From: Apostichopus japonicus
Taxonomy: Eukaryota > Echinodermata > Holothuroidea > Aspidochirotida > Stichopodidae
Length of the DNA stretch: 64,000 nucleotides
Assembly: GCF_037975245.1 (NCBI RefSeq)
Contig: NC_092574.1
Location: 20,591,213 to 20,655,212, forward strand
Reading direction: 5' to 3'
Under the pieces are notes generated by a model. The model was given only the letters and a program-made list of their open reading frames with translations, was not told where the DNA came from and ran no database searches. The position numbers and the translations under genes are program-made. Of this stretch, positions 27,566 to 38,600 are shown in pieces; the first letter of the stretch is position 1, and every line of letters starts with the position of its first letter.

Positions 27566-28359
27566 AGACGTAGATCTAATATTCCCCTATATTCGAATGT
27601 TATGAAGACTATTTGTCAGCTATTAATTCAGTTGTTCATTGCACGTGATTTTAATGATAATAAATTTCAAAGTAACGAAGTATTTCAAGTAATGTTTTTC
27701 TTACTCAAATTATTTGGGGGGGGGGGGGGGGAAAAGCACTTTACCATGTTAAAGGAAACGAATGTACACAACAAAAATAGGAAGGAAACGTTATACGTCC
27801 GGAAGCGAAATTTGTAGCTACCAGTTTATTTATAGCCGGAATTTTTTTAAAGACTATAATTTGCACCGGTCTATGAAAGAAGAAAAAACAACCTTCCTTC
27901 ACCGAGGGGATGATAATTTAATTTCACACTGTGTCTTTCATCAAACACGATACTTAATGTCCAATAAAACATTACCATTTCAATCACATTACCAAAATGA
28001 AACTGACAATGTATAACCTTGCTCAAAAACCCATCGATGGGTGCATGGCGGTAATATCTTTGCTTTATACTTGATACCGGGAGGAAAAAAAACAAGTATA
28101 AGATTGGCCCCTGGATGTGACGTCAATACGACTCTATGACGTCACATGGATGTTACATGTCCAAAGACAGTTATAATGATATCAATCAATACACTGACTT
28201 TTAGTGTATCATTTTTATTAACTTACATGTATGTCACGTCTTCTCCTGATAGCAAAACATATATCAGCAAACTTGATATGGTCAATTACGGTAGCAAACA
28301 GTGAACCAACTATGGTGATGAGTGACTCAATTCTGTATGACATGGATATCCCTCTATAC

Positions 28360-28866
28360 TAGGGTTTCCCTAACTTTATCCCCCCCCCCCCCACGAACCC
28401 CCTGTGGATGTCAGAGTTGTCCCCGAAGGCACGAACCCCCAACTTTTCGAGACACGATCTGAGTCATTATTATACTATAATACGCACAATAGTACTTCGT
28501 AAAAGATCAAGTTCATAGTATAATATTTTAATAAAAAAAACAAGAGATGAACAAATATTTATTAGGAAACTTCAATATCAGATCACGAATTGTATCACGC
28601 ATCGATCACTCATCACACACGATGAGACGGATGCTCCTGTTTATTATCACATGCACGGTACGGTACTACTATGGCAACATATGCGTATGGAACGCGAAAA
28701 GCGTTTGTCGATAAGTACGACTTTTGTACATTACTAACTTATATGATATATCAAATTTTAGTTCAACAAAAAGTACTCTAGTTTTGACTCAGAAACGTCT
28801 CACGACCCCCCTGGGATGGACTCACGCACCCCCTGGGGGTTCATGCACCCAGTTAGGGAACCCCTG
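28360..28866. mobile_element. hAT-like non-autonomous DNA transposon (507 bp) with 8-bp TSD
   Basis: The ends are inverted: left TAGGGTTTCCCTAACT, right AGTTAGGGAACCCCTG. CAGGGGTTCCCTAACT is a typical hAT-superfamily terminus. It is flanked by CTCTATAC (28352-28359) and CTCTATGC (28867-28874), an 8-bp target-site duplication with one mismatch, the length hAT transposases make. No transposase remnant is seen. C-rich blocks lie just inside both ends. Confidence 0.8.
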
Positions 28867-28972
28867 CTCTATGCCTTCATCTTCCTCTGTCCGCTGTGAG
28901 AAACAGTGCTCACATGTATATGTTCACCTGATTCTCATGGCTTTATCTGTTAAAACTGGTAAAGTGGAGTAC

Positions 28973-29387
28973 CCGTAAATCAGTTAAAACTGACGTGTGT
29001 TATCATTTCTTGTAACATGTGTTACATATATGGCCAGTTGCCACTGAGAAGGACTTACAAACAGAAAATACGAAACACATATACATAATGATTGACTGGA
29101 CTAACCAGACTACTCTAAAGGTTTCCCCCAATAACTTTGTCCACATTTTAACATAACGTGGATGAAACTTTACTGCAAAACGCTTTAAAATCTGCAAATA
29201 TGAACCATCTTTACAAGTTATACTTAATAGTCAAACATAGGGACAGTTGTTTAACCAGTCATTAGTTGAAACAGCCTTTGAGTAATGAATATCGTCTGTT
29301 AGTTATTTTCCTATATTGTAGCATCTGCTGACAGGTGTAACACGTGTTACGGTGTTATAACACACTTCAATTTATACCGATTAACGG
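28973..29387 (-). mobile_element. MITE-like TIR element, copy 2 (415 bp, inverted)
   Basis: This is the reverse-complement sister of the element at 7788-8200, collinear along its whole length with perhaps three quarters identity by eye. The plus-strand left end is CCGTAAATCAGTTAAAA and the right end TTATACCGATTAACGG. GTAACATGTGTTAC near 29012 and GTGTTATAACACAC near 29352 are the counterparts of the subterminal palindromes. It is not coding. Confidence 0.75.
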
Positions 29388-32300
29388 TTGTCTTCTATTT
29401 ACAGTACAAACTGATGAAGCCATGCACATTGTGTGGTAAGTTCAGAAAAGGGACATGGATCGAGAATGATTTGAGAACCGTTGTTGCGGTGTTATTAACT
29501 AACAGGAACTGAAAAGGTCAAATTAGCCAACTTCTTAATCTTTTTGTCTTTGTCGTATTTTGTTTGTTTGTTTTTTGCTGTTCTTTTGTTCTTTTTCAAT
29601 AAATTCTGCGTATAACGTCATCATTTGTGCCTATATAACTATCTGTCATCCATTGCTATAGGGTTTACATCTTGGCAATGAAAACCATTCCATTCTCGGA
29701 AAATTTCACAAGAGATCACGTCGGTAATGATAATCAGCCTGAATATATAGAGAATTGATGTAACAACTATATACATTTGTAGAAGATTTGATGTTACATT
29801 AGAGAAATAAAACTACCTGGATTGGTTCTCCGGAGGGGGTACTGAAATCATATTCTATACTATTCGAGTTATATGAAGCTTCATTCAAACTTAGTTAAGG
29901 TAATTACAAATGACTTCACGGTAGGGGTTTAATTCAGCAATATAGGAATCACGAAACCGACCACATATTCAGTAAGCCGCACGTTAACTTTTTTTCCCGC
30001 TGCTCGAATTGCAACTTTCTTCATGTTTAACGTTTAATGAATACCGACGACGTGCTGGAACAAAATCCAAACGGTTCTCTCGGCGCGTGAGAGGGACCCA
30101 TTTTAAATAATAGTAATAAAAAAAAGATGAAATTTACTAGATCCAATCAGTGAATTACGGAAGAAATTGATGTCGACTGCTTAGTTTCTTTCAAAAGCAG
30201 ATAAGTCCAGAGGACGTTTTGATAAGTTGCCATAAAATTGTTTCACTCAGTTACCTGTTTTATAGAGAGTTTGAGGGGGTGGATAAGGGAAATTCGGAGA
30301 TAGGGAAGGGGTGGGGATTGGTGGTAAAAATCTGATTGTCATTATATCTCAACGGGTACCATCAGATGAGTACCTCCTCTGAACATTTTTTATTCATATA
30401 AGTCGGAACCAGACCATCACAGATTTCCAGCTCGCTTGACCATTGCGTAGGCATTTGTATAACACTTTATTGGAGGACGTAAACCAATAGAAGCACTAAT
30501 CACCTCAAATGAACTTTGACCTCCACAAAAACCAACCGAGATTTTACTAAGGAGCATCTACCTTGCAAGTAAGAAATCCATGCAAGCTGTATGCATGGTG
30601 AGTTATTGTGCTTACAAGCCAAGGTGTCATGTAGACAAATCCCCACTCACGCACAGATACACTTCATCACCAAGGTTTAGATATATTTAGCCCTCGGCTA
30701 GGAATGAGAGGAAGTGTATATTCCTTGCCGGATTATTTCGCCCCTAAATTAAAGCAACATGTTTACGATTTTCCATGCCATTAATCCCGAGCCATTTGTT
30801 TACGTCATGTATATACTGTTTGCTTTCTTTATCAACAAAAACTCATTCTTTGTTAATTTTCGTTTGTAGGTGTATGTATATATGATTACAACTTATCTAA
30901 CATAACCGTCATAAACTTCATCGTTAAACTCTCGTTAACTAGCTATTAGTCTTTAGCAGCGGCTTAACCCACCCCACCCCTTCTCCAGAATAATAGCAGG
31001 GGATATTACAAGAAATCCTCGTGTACAGTCAGTGCCGAATTCAGACTTGGTGAGGCCCTAGTTTATTTAAAGTTTGGCGGCCCCTTATTTGAAAATTACA
31101 CCAAAAGGTCTCACAAAACTTGAAATATATATGCCTTTTATTTATATAATAACAAGATCAAATCCCCCCGCCCCCCCCAATTACACCCCTCCCTTGGACG
31201 ACATACGATCTTAGTAAGCTTCCCCCCCCCCCCTTCCAGTACAGTTCAAAATTGATGGTTGCGTGAAAAACGTTGGATTGTGTCTTATGTTATATAGCGC
31301 CATTTTTTTTTATCATATTCAGATTTACTTCATCTTTGAACTTAATTATTTAATTATTAATATTGTCTTACTTCAATACAATTGATAGAAAATGATAGAA
31401 AACTTAAAAATCCGATCACAAATTTCTCTCTTGACAGATACAAACAGCTACAAGTTTACGGCAAATGTAAAATATCCGCTCATGCAAAATCAAATAGACA
31501 ATCACAATTCGTCATCTTTTAAGCTGTTTCGTTTTGTATAAAACTTCCAACAGTGTATACATAAGGTTTGAAATTTGACAAAGTGAACTTTTCCTTTTTG
31601 AGGGGGTGCGGCTGGTAGGGGGGGGGTGGCGATGAGGAGATGTCGAGGGTGAGGGTGTGACATGGTTGAAATGATTTTGAAATAAAGCTTATCTTGCGGA
31701 TGTAGCAATATATGTTAGTATTGTCTTTTATCGTCCTAGCGGAATTCATTATTTCTGAAAACAAAGTATCCAATTTCTTTAGGCTATCTACAAAAGATGT
31801 TGTCTTATCGCCAATGGGAGTTAATAATTCATAACTGCATTAATAACTCAAATTTAAGAGTTGTAATACATGATCCCACGCATATAAACTGGGTAATATA
31901 TGTGGTATACCCATAATCCATAATTCTTTGAACGAAGTTCAAGCCTTTGCAAAGGTCGCTATGTTCGGTTTTCGTCACCGAAAGTTTGTATGTCTATATG
32001 ACCGGCGGGGTCGTACATAATTGAGATTTCATGACGTCAACATGCTAAGCCTCCTACGATGTTTATCTGTATACAATTGTACAGAAAATAACCGAAATGA
32101 TATAATGTGATTTGCTTTCAACTGCTAGTTTGTGTTGTTTGACTCGTCACATATATAAACGAAGGAGGAATCTTGTTGACAATTGCTGAATTGTATATAC
32201 CCTTTAGGCAATCCGGTGTTGGTGATAAAGAGAGCGGGGGAGGGGGGGGGGTGGAGCGCGCGGGAGCGGGAGGGTGAGTCCAGGGAGCGCGGGTGTATGT

Positions 32301-32400
32301 AGAACTCCAACATTATCTTCACCTCATGGTGTGTCATTGCAATTCCATCGGTACATTTCATCAGGGAAACATTGTCTTTTAAAGTTCCTATAGGCATTGT
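29388..32400. other. No gene recognised, possible GPCR intron
   Basis: AT-rich with C-tracts at 31164-31180 and 31221-31233 and a G-rich patch at 32236-32290. It lies on the downstream side of the GPCR donor and no TM4-TM7 coding is seen. Confidence 0.55.
31028..31240. mobile_element. Possible element remnant with C-tracts
   Basis: CAGTGCCGAATTCAGACTTG followed by a GAGGCCCT block and then several poly-C runs (near 31164 and 31222) resembles the edge of the GGCGCGGAT-type elements. The other end was not found. Confidence 0.25.
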
Positions 32401-32422
32401 CTTTTTTTTTCTCTCTCTCTCT

Positions 32423-32462
32423 TATATGTATATATGTATAAATGTATATATGTATATATGTA

Positions 32463-32529
<67 letters not shown>

Positions 32530-32605
32530 TATATATATATAAACATATATATATATATATATATATACATATATACATATATACATTTATACATATATAC
32601 ATACA
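32423..32605. repeat. Long AT palindrome
   Basis: The left arm (32423-32460, with TATAAATGTATATATG) and right arm (32568-32605, with CATATATACATTTATA) are near-exact reverse complements around a core of (TA)n. A TC tract (32410-32421) precedes it. Confidence 0.95.
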
Positions 32606-33374
32606 CACATAACTACATACATACATAATGGTGATATACATATAGATCTGTGTGTGTATAGCCTACAGTCGTAATATATCATTAGACTTTGACTAAGTGA
32701 CAATACGTTTTTGTGGTGGGCCACGAAATTTCCCCTAAAGCTTTATTTATAGATAAGACGAGTTACATTTCACGAGACCGAGGGGGACTCAGTATGATCC
32801 TGGAAAGAAGCTAATCATACAGGTCAAAGAAAACGTGACGTAGCTTGTATTTATCTCGACACCGCAGTAAATTGGACGCAATCAACGAAGCATCGAGCAT
32901 GACCTGGATAGGGTCCACGTTAACCATAGTTCTTTATATACGTGTTGATTACAACCAAGTTCACTGACGTTGCTTTATCCTTTAGCTTTTAAAATTATAT
33001 TAATGTCGACATGACAATTTCACTAATCATCTCAAGAAAAGAACAGAAAAAGGTCACTCGACTGAGGTATAGCCATGGTATTGAGCTTGGGGGGGGGGGG
33101 GGGGGCAAAAGGGGTGCAATTGGAGCCGTAGACGACAATGACAGATTTCTACTTTTTTATTTTCCCGAGTTTCTAACACATAATCACCTTATATGGACAA
33201 TTTTTGTCAGCTTTTGAAGGCGTCTATTATATATCGCCAGAATGGAATCTCCCCGTACTATCGTGTTGCTAGGCGACGCATGACGCATTTGATGGGGATA
33301 CCTGGGAATATCATAAGAGACCTTTGTAACCTCATTTGATTTAACTGATCTTGCTCAGGGTTAGACTGTCTTAC

Positions 33375-33475
33375 CTGTCCACCGTTCATTGTTATTTCAG
33401 ACACGTAGTATTTTGTCCCTTTTTTTGTGTCTGGCTTTGGCTTTATTTCATCGTGCTTACTTAATATAGCAGGCG
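33375..33475 (-). other. Weak candidate exon with a consensus donor
   Basis: The minus strand carries an open frame with lysine-rich, protein-like sequence (KPKPDTKKGTKYYVSEITMN, then GGQ) ending at ACAG|GTAAGAC, a good 5' splice site (last exon base 33375). I do not recognise a family and see no convincing acceptor upstream. It contains no membrane segment, so it is not the missing part of the GPCR. It may be chance. Confidence 0.15.
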
Positions 33476-33550
33476 AACGAAAGGAACAGCTAACATGGCC
33501 TATGTATTGGTATCGTTTACAGAATGCGTTTGCAAGGTTTACGATATTAA

Positions 33551-33580
33551 AGAACAACAGCAACAACAACAACAACAAGA
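33551..33580. repeat. (CAA)n microsatellite
   Basis: AACAGCAACAACAACAACAA. It reads as poly-Gln in a 65-codon plus frame, which has no other sign of being coding. Confidence 0.9.
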
Positions 33581-34569
33581 GTTGAAAGTGATTAACTATT
33601 GTCATGGAAACCTTTGCGTCTCACTTCCAATCCGCTACTGTTGCTATAAACGTTTAGGGCCTACCTATATGTGTGCAACGATTGATTGTTAAAATCGCAC
33701 TAAATTTATGACGTTTTTTGCAACATTTCATATTTTATTATTATTTTAGTCATATATAGCAAATGTCTGGTTTGAACTCTAGTCACCTTTCAAACCACCT
33801 GTGAATGTTATATGCTTCAGTATAGTTGTTACATGTGACATGCGGTATCAAGTGATCGAGATTATTTTACTCGATGACTCATCATCCACAAGGTCCGACG
33901 ATGTTTGTTTACCAGGAAGTATAAACAATAAATATCTGGTAGACGTGGAACCTTTGCCTTTGTAGTTGACGAATGAACACCATTTATTTGATAAAACAAA
34001 TAAGGTCAAGTATCATTTAATACAGCTCACGGAAATGTCAATATTTAGGTGACCCAATGCATACATATCATCAAGTCATATGTCCTTATTTCATTAAACA
34101 TATCAGTTCTAGCCTCACGACTTACGTCCCGGTTTCAAAACAAGATTAGCATTTTCCATCGGTAGGCCTATACATCGCTTAAATATCCGAGCCTTTTACA
34201 ATTCCGATCCTATCTCCATCTGGTACCACCCCCCCCCCACCAACCCCCGCCATCGAAGATTCAAGGGTGGTCGCATACAGTCTCCGTTATAGATCTAAGT
34301 AATATAGGCTACATTAGTCATTAGAAATGATCATGGTTCATTATTTATCTTAAGATGCTATTCCTATTAAGATCATATTGACATGCCACTTGAACTAAAT
34401 AATTAAATATCGTGATTCAACCCCGCCACACGTAGATATATACGACTCAGGCAAAATCGAGGAGAGCCAAAACGCACCATTTTAGTGATAGAAAATACAA
34501 AATCATTTCTCATGCAGTTGGATGATTCTGTTTGCGGATATTACGTAATACAAAGACCAAAAAGACCCA

Positions 34570-34577
34570 ACTCACCT
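34570..34577 (-). promoter_or_regulatory. 5' splice donor of the GPCR exon
   Basis: On the minus strand the sequence ACAG|GTGAGT is a near-perfect donor, with the last exon base at 34576. The TGA inside GTGAGT would stop the frame one codon after Arg if unspliced. The break falls in the D-R-Y triplet, a position where many class A receptors, including vertebrate prokineticin receptors as I recall, carry an intron. Confidence 0.85.
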
Positions 34578-35006
34578 GTCTACAGCGATGACGAGCAGAG
34601 TGTTTATAGACACGTAAAAGGAGATATCCTTCAGGGTACCCACGATTGGACACATAGCCTCGCCCCAAATCCATTTTTGTTTCTCATAGTAAACCAAGCT
34701 AGGCAGGATACAAAATATCGCAACCAATGCATCTGAAGCTGCTAAGTTCGCAATGAGAAGGTTGGTCACAGTTCTTAGTCTTTGTTGCGATAAAATCAAA
34801 TAGCACAGAAGACTATCACCTAATCCACAGATGACAAAGACGAGAGAAAACGTTACCCCCATGAAAATCCTCATCACTAGGGTACCTTGTTGGAATTCCT
34901 GGCAGGTATCATTATATGAAGAAGAGTCACCATCGATTATTTGAGAATAATCGGCGTACGATGGCGATCCACCGTTAGAATCGAATACCGGTTCCGATTC
35001 GTTCAT
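34576..35006 (-). CDS. First coding exon of a prokineticin-receptor-like GPCR (partial, TM1-TM3)
   Basis: This exon encodes residues 1-143 plus two bases of codon 144 of a class A (rhodopsin-family) seven-helix receptor of the plasma membrane. The start chosen is ATG at 35006, with A at -3; an in-frame ATG at 35111 would add 35 residues of basic, non-receptor-like sequence. Residues 1-42 form an extracellular tail with sequons N2-E-S and N32-D-T. TM1 is about 43-70, TM2 about 79-103 with the LAxxD motif (D92, position 2.50), and TM3 about 119-143. C119 (3.25) should form the extracellular disulfide. The exon ends in V-D-R, the start of the D-R-Y motif, at AG|GTGAGT (donor at 34575/34574, phase 2). 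The segments RLRTVTNLLIANLAASD and SFYVSINTLLVIAVDR resemble prokineticin receptors most closely, so a neuropeptide-type Gq-coupled role is plausible but inferred. Position 1.50, normally Asn, is Asp (D64). No TM4-TM7 exon is visible in the window. An orphan peptide receptor is the alternative. Class A GPCR is near certain; the subfamily is moderately sure. Confidence 0.88.
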
Positions 35007-35019
35007 TTTCGATAATCGT

Positions 35020-35080
35020 CTTTTTTTTTGTGGGGTATTACCACAATGAAGAAAGAAAATGGGGGGAAAGAACCGTTTAG
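35020..35080 (-). promoter_or_regulatory. Possible 3' splice acceptor just upstream of the GPCR start codon
   Basis: Reading the minus strand, a C/T-rich tract (about 35078 to 35045) is followed, after an A-rich stretch, by AG at 35021-35020, 13 bases before the ATG at 35006. This would fit an intron in the 5' untranslated region. The gap between tract and AG is longer than usual, and the sequence could equally be contiguous 5' UTR. Confidence 0.25.
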
Positions 35081-35531
35081 AGGATGTCTTAATAAGTTGA
35101 AGTAAATCCACAGATGACTTCTCTTTTTATTCTTGTTTCTCCTTCCTTCTCTTCTTTAAGAATGTTCTTGGTAGACAGACAGGACACTGTAGAATCAATT
35201 CTTGTAATAAGTATTTCCAATTTTTGTTTCGCTTCTCAGAGGATTCTGTTCTTCGTCATCGTAGTTGTCACATCCTTCCTTATTAAAGAGTCGTCGATAA
35301 ATATCAACGGGTGTTTCCACCCTTTATATGTTGCTTTGTTAACAACATTTACCAAGGAAAAAGAATCAGTCAAATGCGCTAATCATAGACAAAAAAGGTC
35401 GTTTTTTTAAACAAATCGTGTTAAATACGAAGAAAAAGATGCACCATTCGTCTCGACGAATCCTGAAAGTTACAATAGCGCTGTTCTAGACATCTTCGAG
35501 TGAATTAAAAAATACCGATAAAAATAATAAA

Positions 35532-35640
35532 AAAATATATATATATATGTATAAATATAAACATATACATATATGTGTGTATATATATGTGTGTATATAT
35601 ATGTGTGTATATATATATGTGTATATATATAAATATATAG
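35532..35640. repeat. AT/GT-rich tandem repeat
   Basis: Variants of TATATATATGTGTG repeat about every 16 bp. It lies about 500 bp upstream of the GPCR start codon on the minus strand and could be in its promoter region. Confidence 0.9.
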
Positions 35641-38600
35641 TCTGATAAACGATCGCTCAGTTTCACAGTGTATTCAGTGTAAGGGGAAATAGCGCGAACG
35701 TCCTGACTGCGATTATTAAGCAACTTCTCAGATCCTTTGTACGACGGCGTCTGTCCATTCGCTATATATTAGTTCTGCCTGCTATAGGTAAGTTCGTCCA
35801 CCCCCTGAAATGAGAGATCTTTAAGAGCCACACACACACACGTTCGCACCGTTACTTTTCCTGAACTCGAGTTTCGACTACAGCAGCGGCGCTGTGTGCC
35901 ATACTAAACACGATCGACAAAGTATATGGCTCAATTTGATACAACAGCGTTAAAACGCGAGACTTTTTCACCCGTTGGTTTTTTTTTTTTTTAGTTTTTT
36001 TTTTCTTTTTGCCTTTACCCAATGAGAGGGAGTTGCAATATGAGAGAGTTTGGGGGATGGATTGCGGCGCGGTATCCAAAATGAAATTGATAACGTACTT
36101 ACAAAATATTGAAGGGTCATAATCGAGATGAGACAAACTGTGTGGGTGATTAATCGCTACAACGTCGTTATTTAGCCACGGTAGAAAGAGAGCGAGTTGA
36201 ATAAAGGTGGGATGAGGGGGGGGGGGGGGGGGAGGGTATTACCCAAGCGTGGTGTGGAATGATGTACTTAAAAATCAACGGATTTTGCCGCCATCTATTT
36301 TTATCTATTTTGTTAGCCTCCCTCTCATTTGATCTACTTTAGATAATTAACTTGAGGGCTATATTTATACATTTATTTCGGGTTAATTTCTTTTGACTTT
36401 ATCTAGTCTTCTTTCTTTCTCTTTTCTTCTCCTTTTGTTTTAGACGCCTGGAATGAAGTGATTGATAAAAAGCAAATCAGTTACAAGAACACAAAAAACC
36501 TACTGTTCTCATGTTTCTTGTTTCTTATATAATACTTTTGAAGTGAGAAGGTATAATGGAATGAGACTTTAGTGAGTCTACACTTTTCATTTAATATATT
36601 TCGCAACAATTTTCCACCCTCCCCTCCCCTCCCACTCAATCGATAGAAGTATAATGCAAAACGATTCTCTAAAGAAAAAAATGAAATATTTGTTTTCATA
36701 CAGACAGATTATACACTGCTGGTAGCGGACATTTACCCCGGCACGGTATGGACAAATAGCAAACTAAAGTTTTCCCTTTATCAAGAATGGTTCCAGTGGT
36801 CAGACGGGAATGACCTCTCTCCAGGCGATTATCTGTCTGGCATTAGTAATGAATGGAGCTTGCTCAAACACTCTAAAGTATCGGCTTTCGATTGATACGA
36901 TGGCACGTGACAGCCACTGTACATACTTTTCACACACTACTTGTACGTGTTTACCATGCTACTACAGGCATCCGTAGATAACTCATTGGTCCACATAAAT
37001 GCACTTACCACGTGACTGTACAAGATAGAGATGATGTCATGTTAGTGGTCACTAGAATACAGTGGGGTGGCATTAACTCTACACTTGGCATGTTTGGGAG
37101 GGGAGGGGGTAGTAACTCTATCAAAATATAGGAAGGCTACAGTATATACCAACTTCCTGATCCCCTCCTCCAGGCTCCATATCCTCCTCCTCCTCCTCCC
37201 ATCCTACCCTACTTCCGATCCACCGCTTTCTTGGCATCAGGCTTTGTTCCCTTCACGATCACTTTTAATTAATCCTGTCACCTATTGGCAACAACACTTT
37301 CCATTTCACACACCAGGGCGGGTTCTGTTGACCTCACTGGCTCAAGCGGGCCCACATTTCATAGCGAGGGTAAATACTCAATTATATAGATAGCAATAAC
37401 TCTAATTGAGTCAAAATTTCGTAAGCCTATGTTTCATTATTTCATTTCAGCAGGCGCCATCGGAGGTTGCAGTAGTACTCCACCAACCATTCACCACACG
37501 ATCGGCACTCCCCCTCCCCTCCCTTCCGTGACCCCTCACCCCTTTCTATCACTTGCTTTTTCACCAAAGTGAGCCAGTGTAGAGGAAGATTTGTAAAAAT
37601 ATCAAACAGAAATCAAGCTGTGGAAGGCAAAGACGTGTAAAAGTGTATATGCTAATAAGCTATTAATGTCCACATTGCAGCCAGCCCATTGTTGAGTCAC
37701 TTATATGTCAATTTATTCCCACCTGGTTGCCAAAAGTTCTCAAATTCCGCCGCCAGTATTAGGACATTTTGCGGGCTGAGTGTGAAAAGATAAGTACCAA
37801 TGCTTTTGATGCTTCCAACGATGTATCAGGGCGGAAGTTTGAAACATGTTACATGTCTTAAACCAATTACGGTATAGGCTATGCTTGTTGCGTTACTGAT
37901 ATGAATGTAAACGGTCAAAGCCCACCTATTGTAGCAGCACTATTGTTGCCATATGTTTTAACAAATAATAGCAGGGGACTCTCAGTAGTATGCCAGCCGT
38001 GCCTACATTCTACCAAATGTAAACCGCAGGAAGCCTTGCCCTAAGCTGTTATACAAACGCATAGAACGGGGTCACCAATCTTGCAGGCGATCACACGTTA
38101 GCTATATGGACAATCATATATACCGTATATGTTAATTATCATGTTATTAAAACCGGAGGTATGTTTATAATCGTCTTTTCAATCAGTGATTGAATATTTC
38201 CGGCCTGAGAAACAGTCTTGGTAATTCACCGTAGCTGATCTTTATACACAGTATTTGTCATCCTCTTTATAGTTTCACCTGCAGATATACACAGCCTATA
38301 CTCGAGTGTTATACGTCACGACCAAATCGAAATTACAAGAAAACTGTTCCAAAAACCAAGCTTTGCCCATCAAACGGTGAAGAAACCTCTTCTTGTTACT
38401 GACGCATCTGCGGAAAGCATCTCTCTAAATCGATGACGAAGGATGTGTGTTATTTTCTTCTCCATGCATCATTCAGTTATCTCTTTCTAGTATTGCCCTA
38501 TTTACATATGGTACCCTATATGTATACAGGTGTATCTGCAGGCATGGTTGCAGATGAAATGTTTGAACAATGCCTTCTCGATAACTTTACCAATCTGAAT

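Noticed and set aside
34572-35111. GPCR start at the upstream ATG (35111)
   Set aside because: The extra 35 residues are basic and unlike a receptor N-terminus. The ATG at 35006 has A at -3 and begins a sequon-bearing extracellular tail.
35114-35410. 98-codon plus frame opposite the GPCR upstream region
   Set aside because: No domain or start-context support; likely chance.
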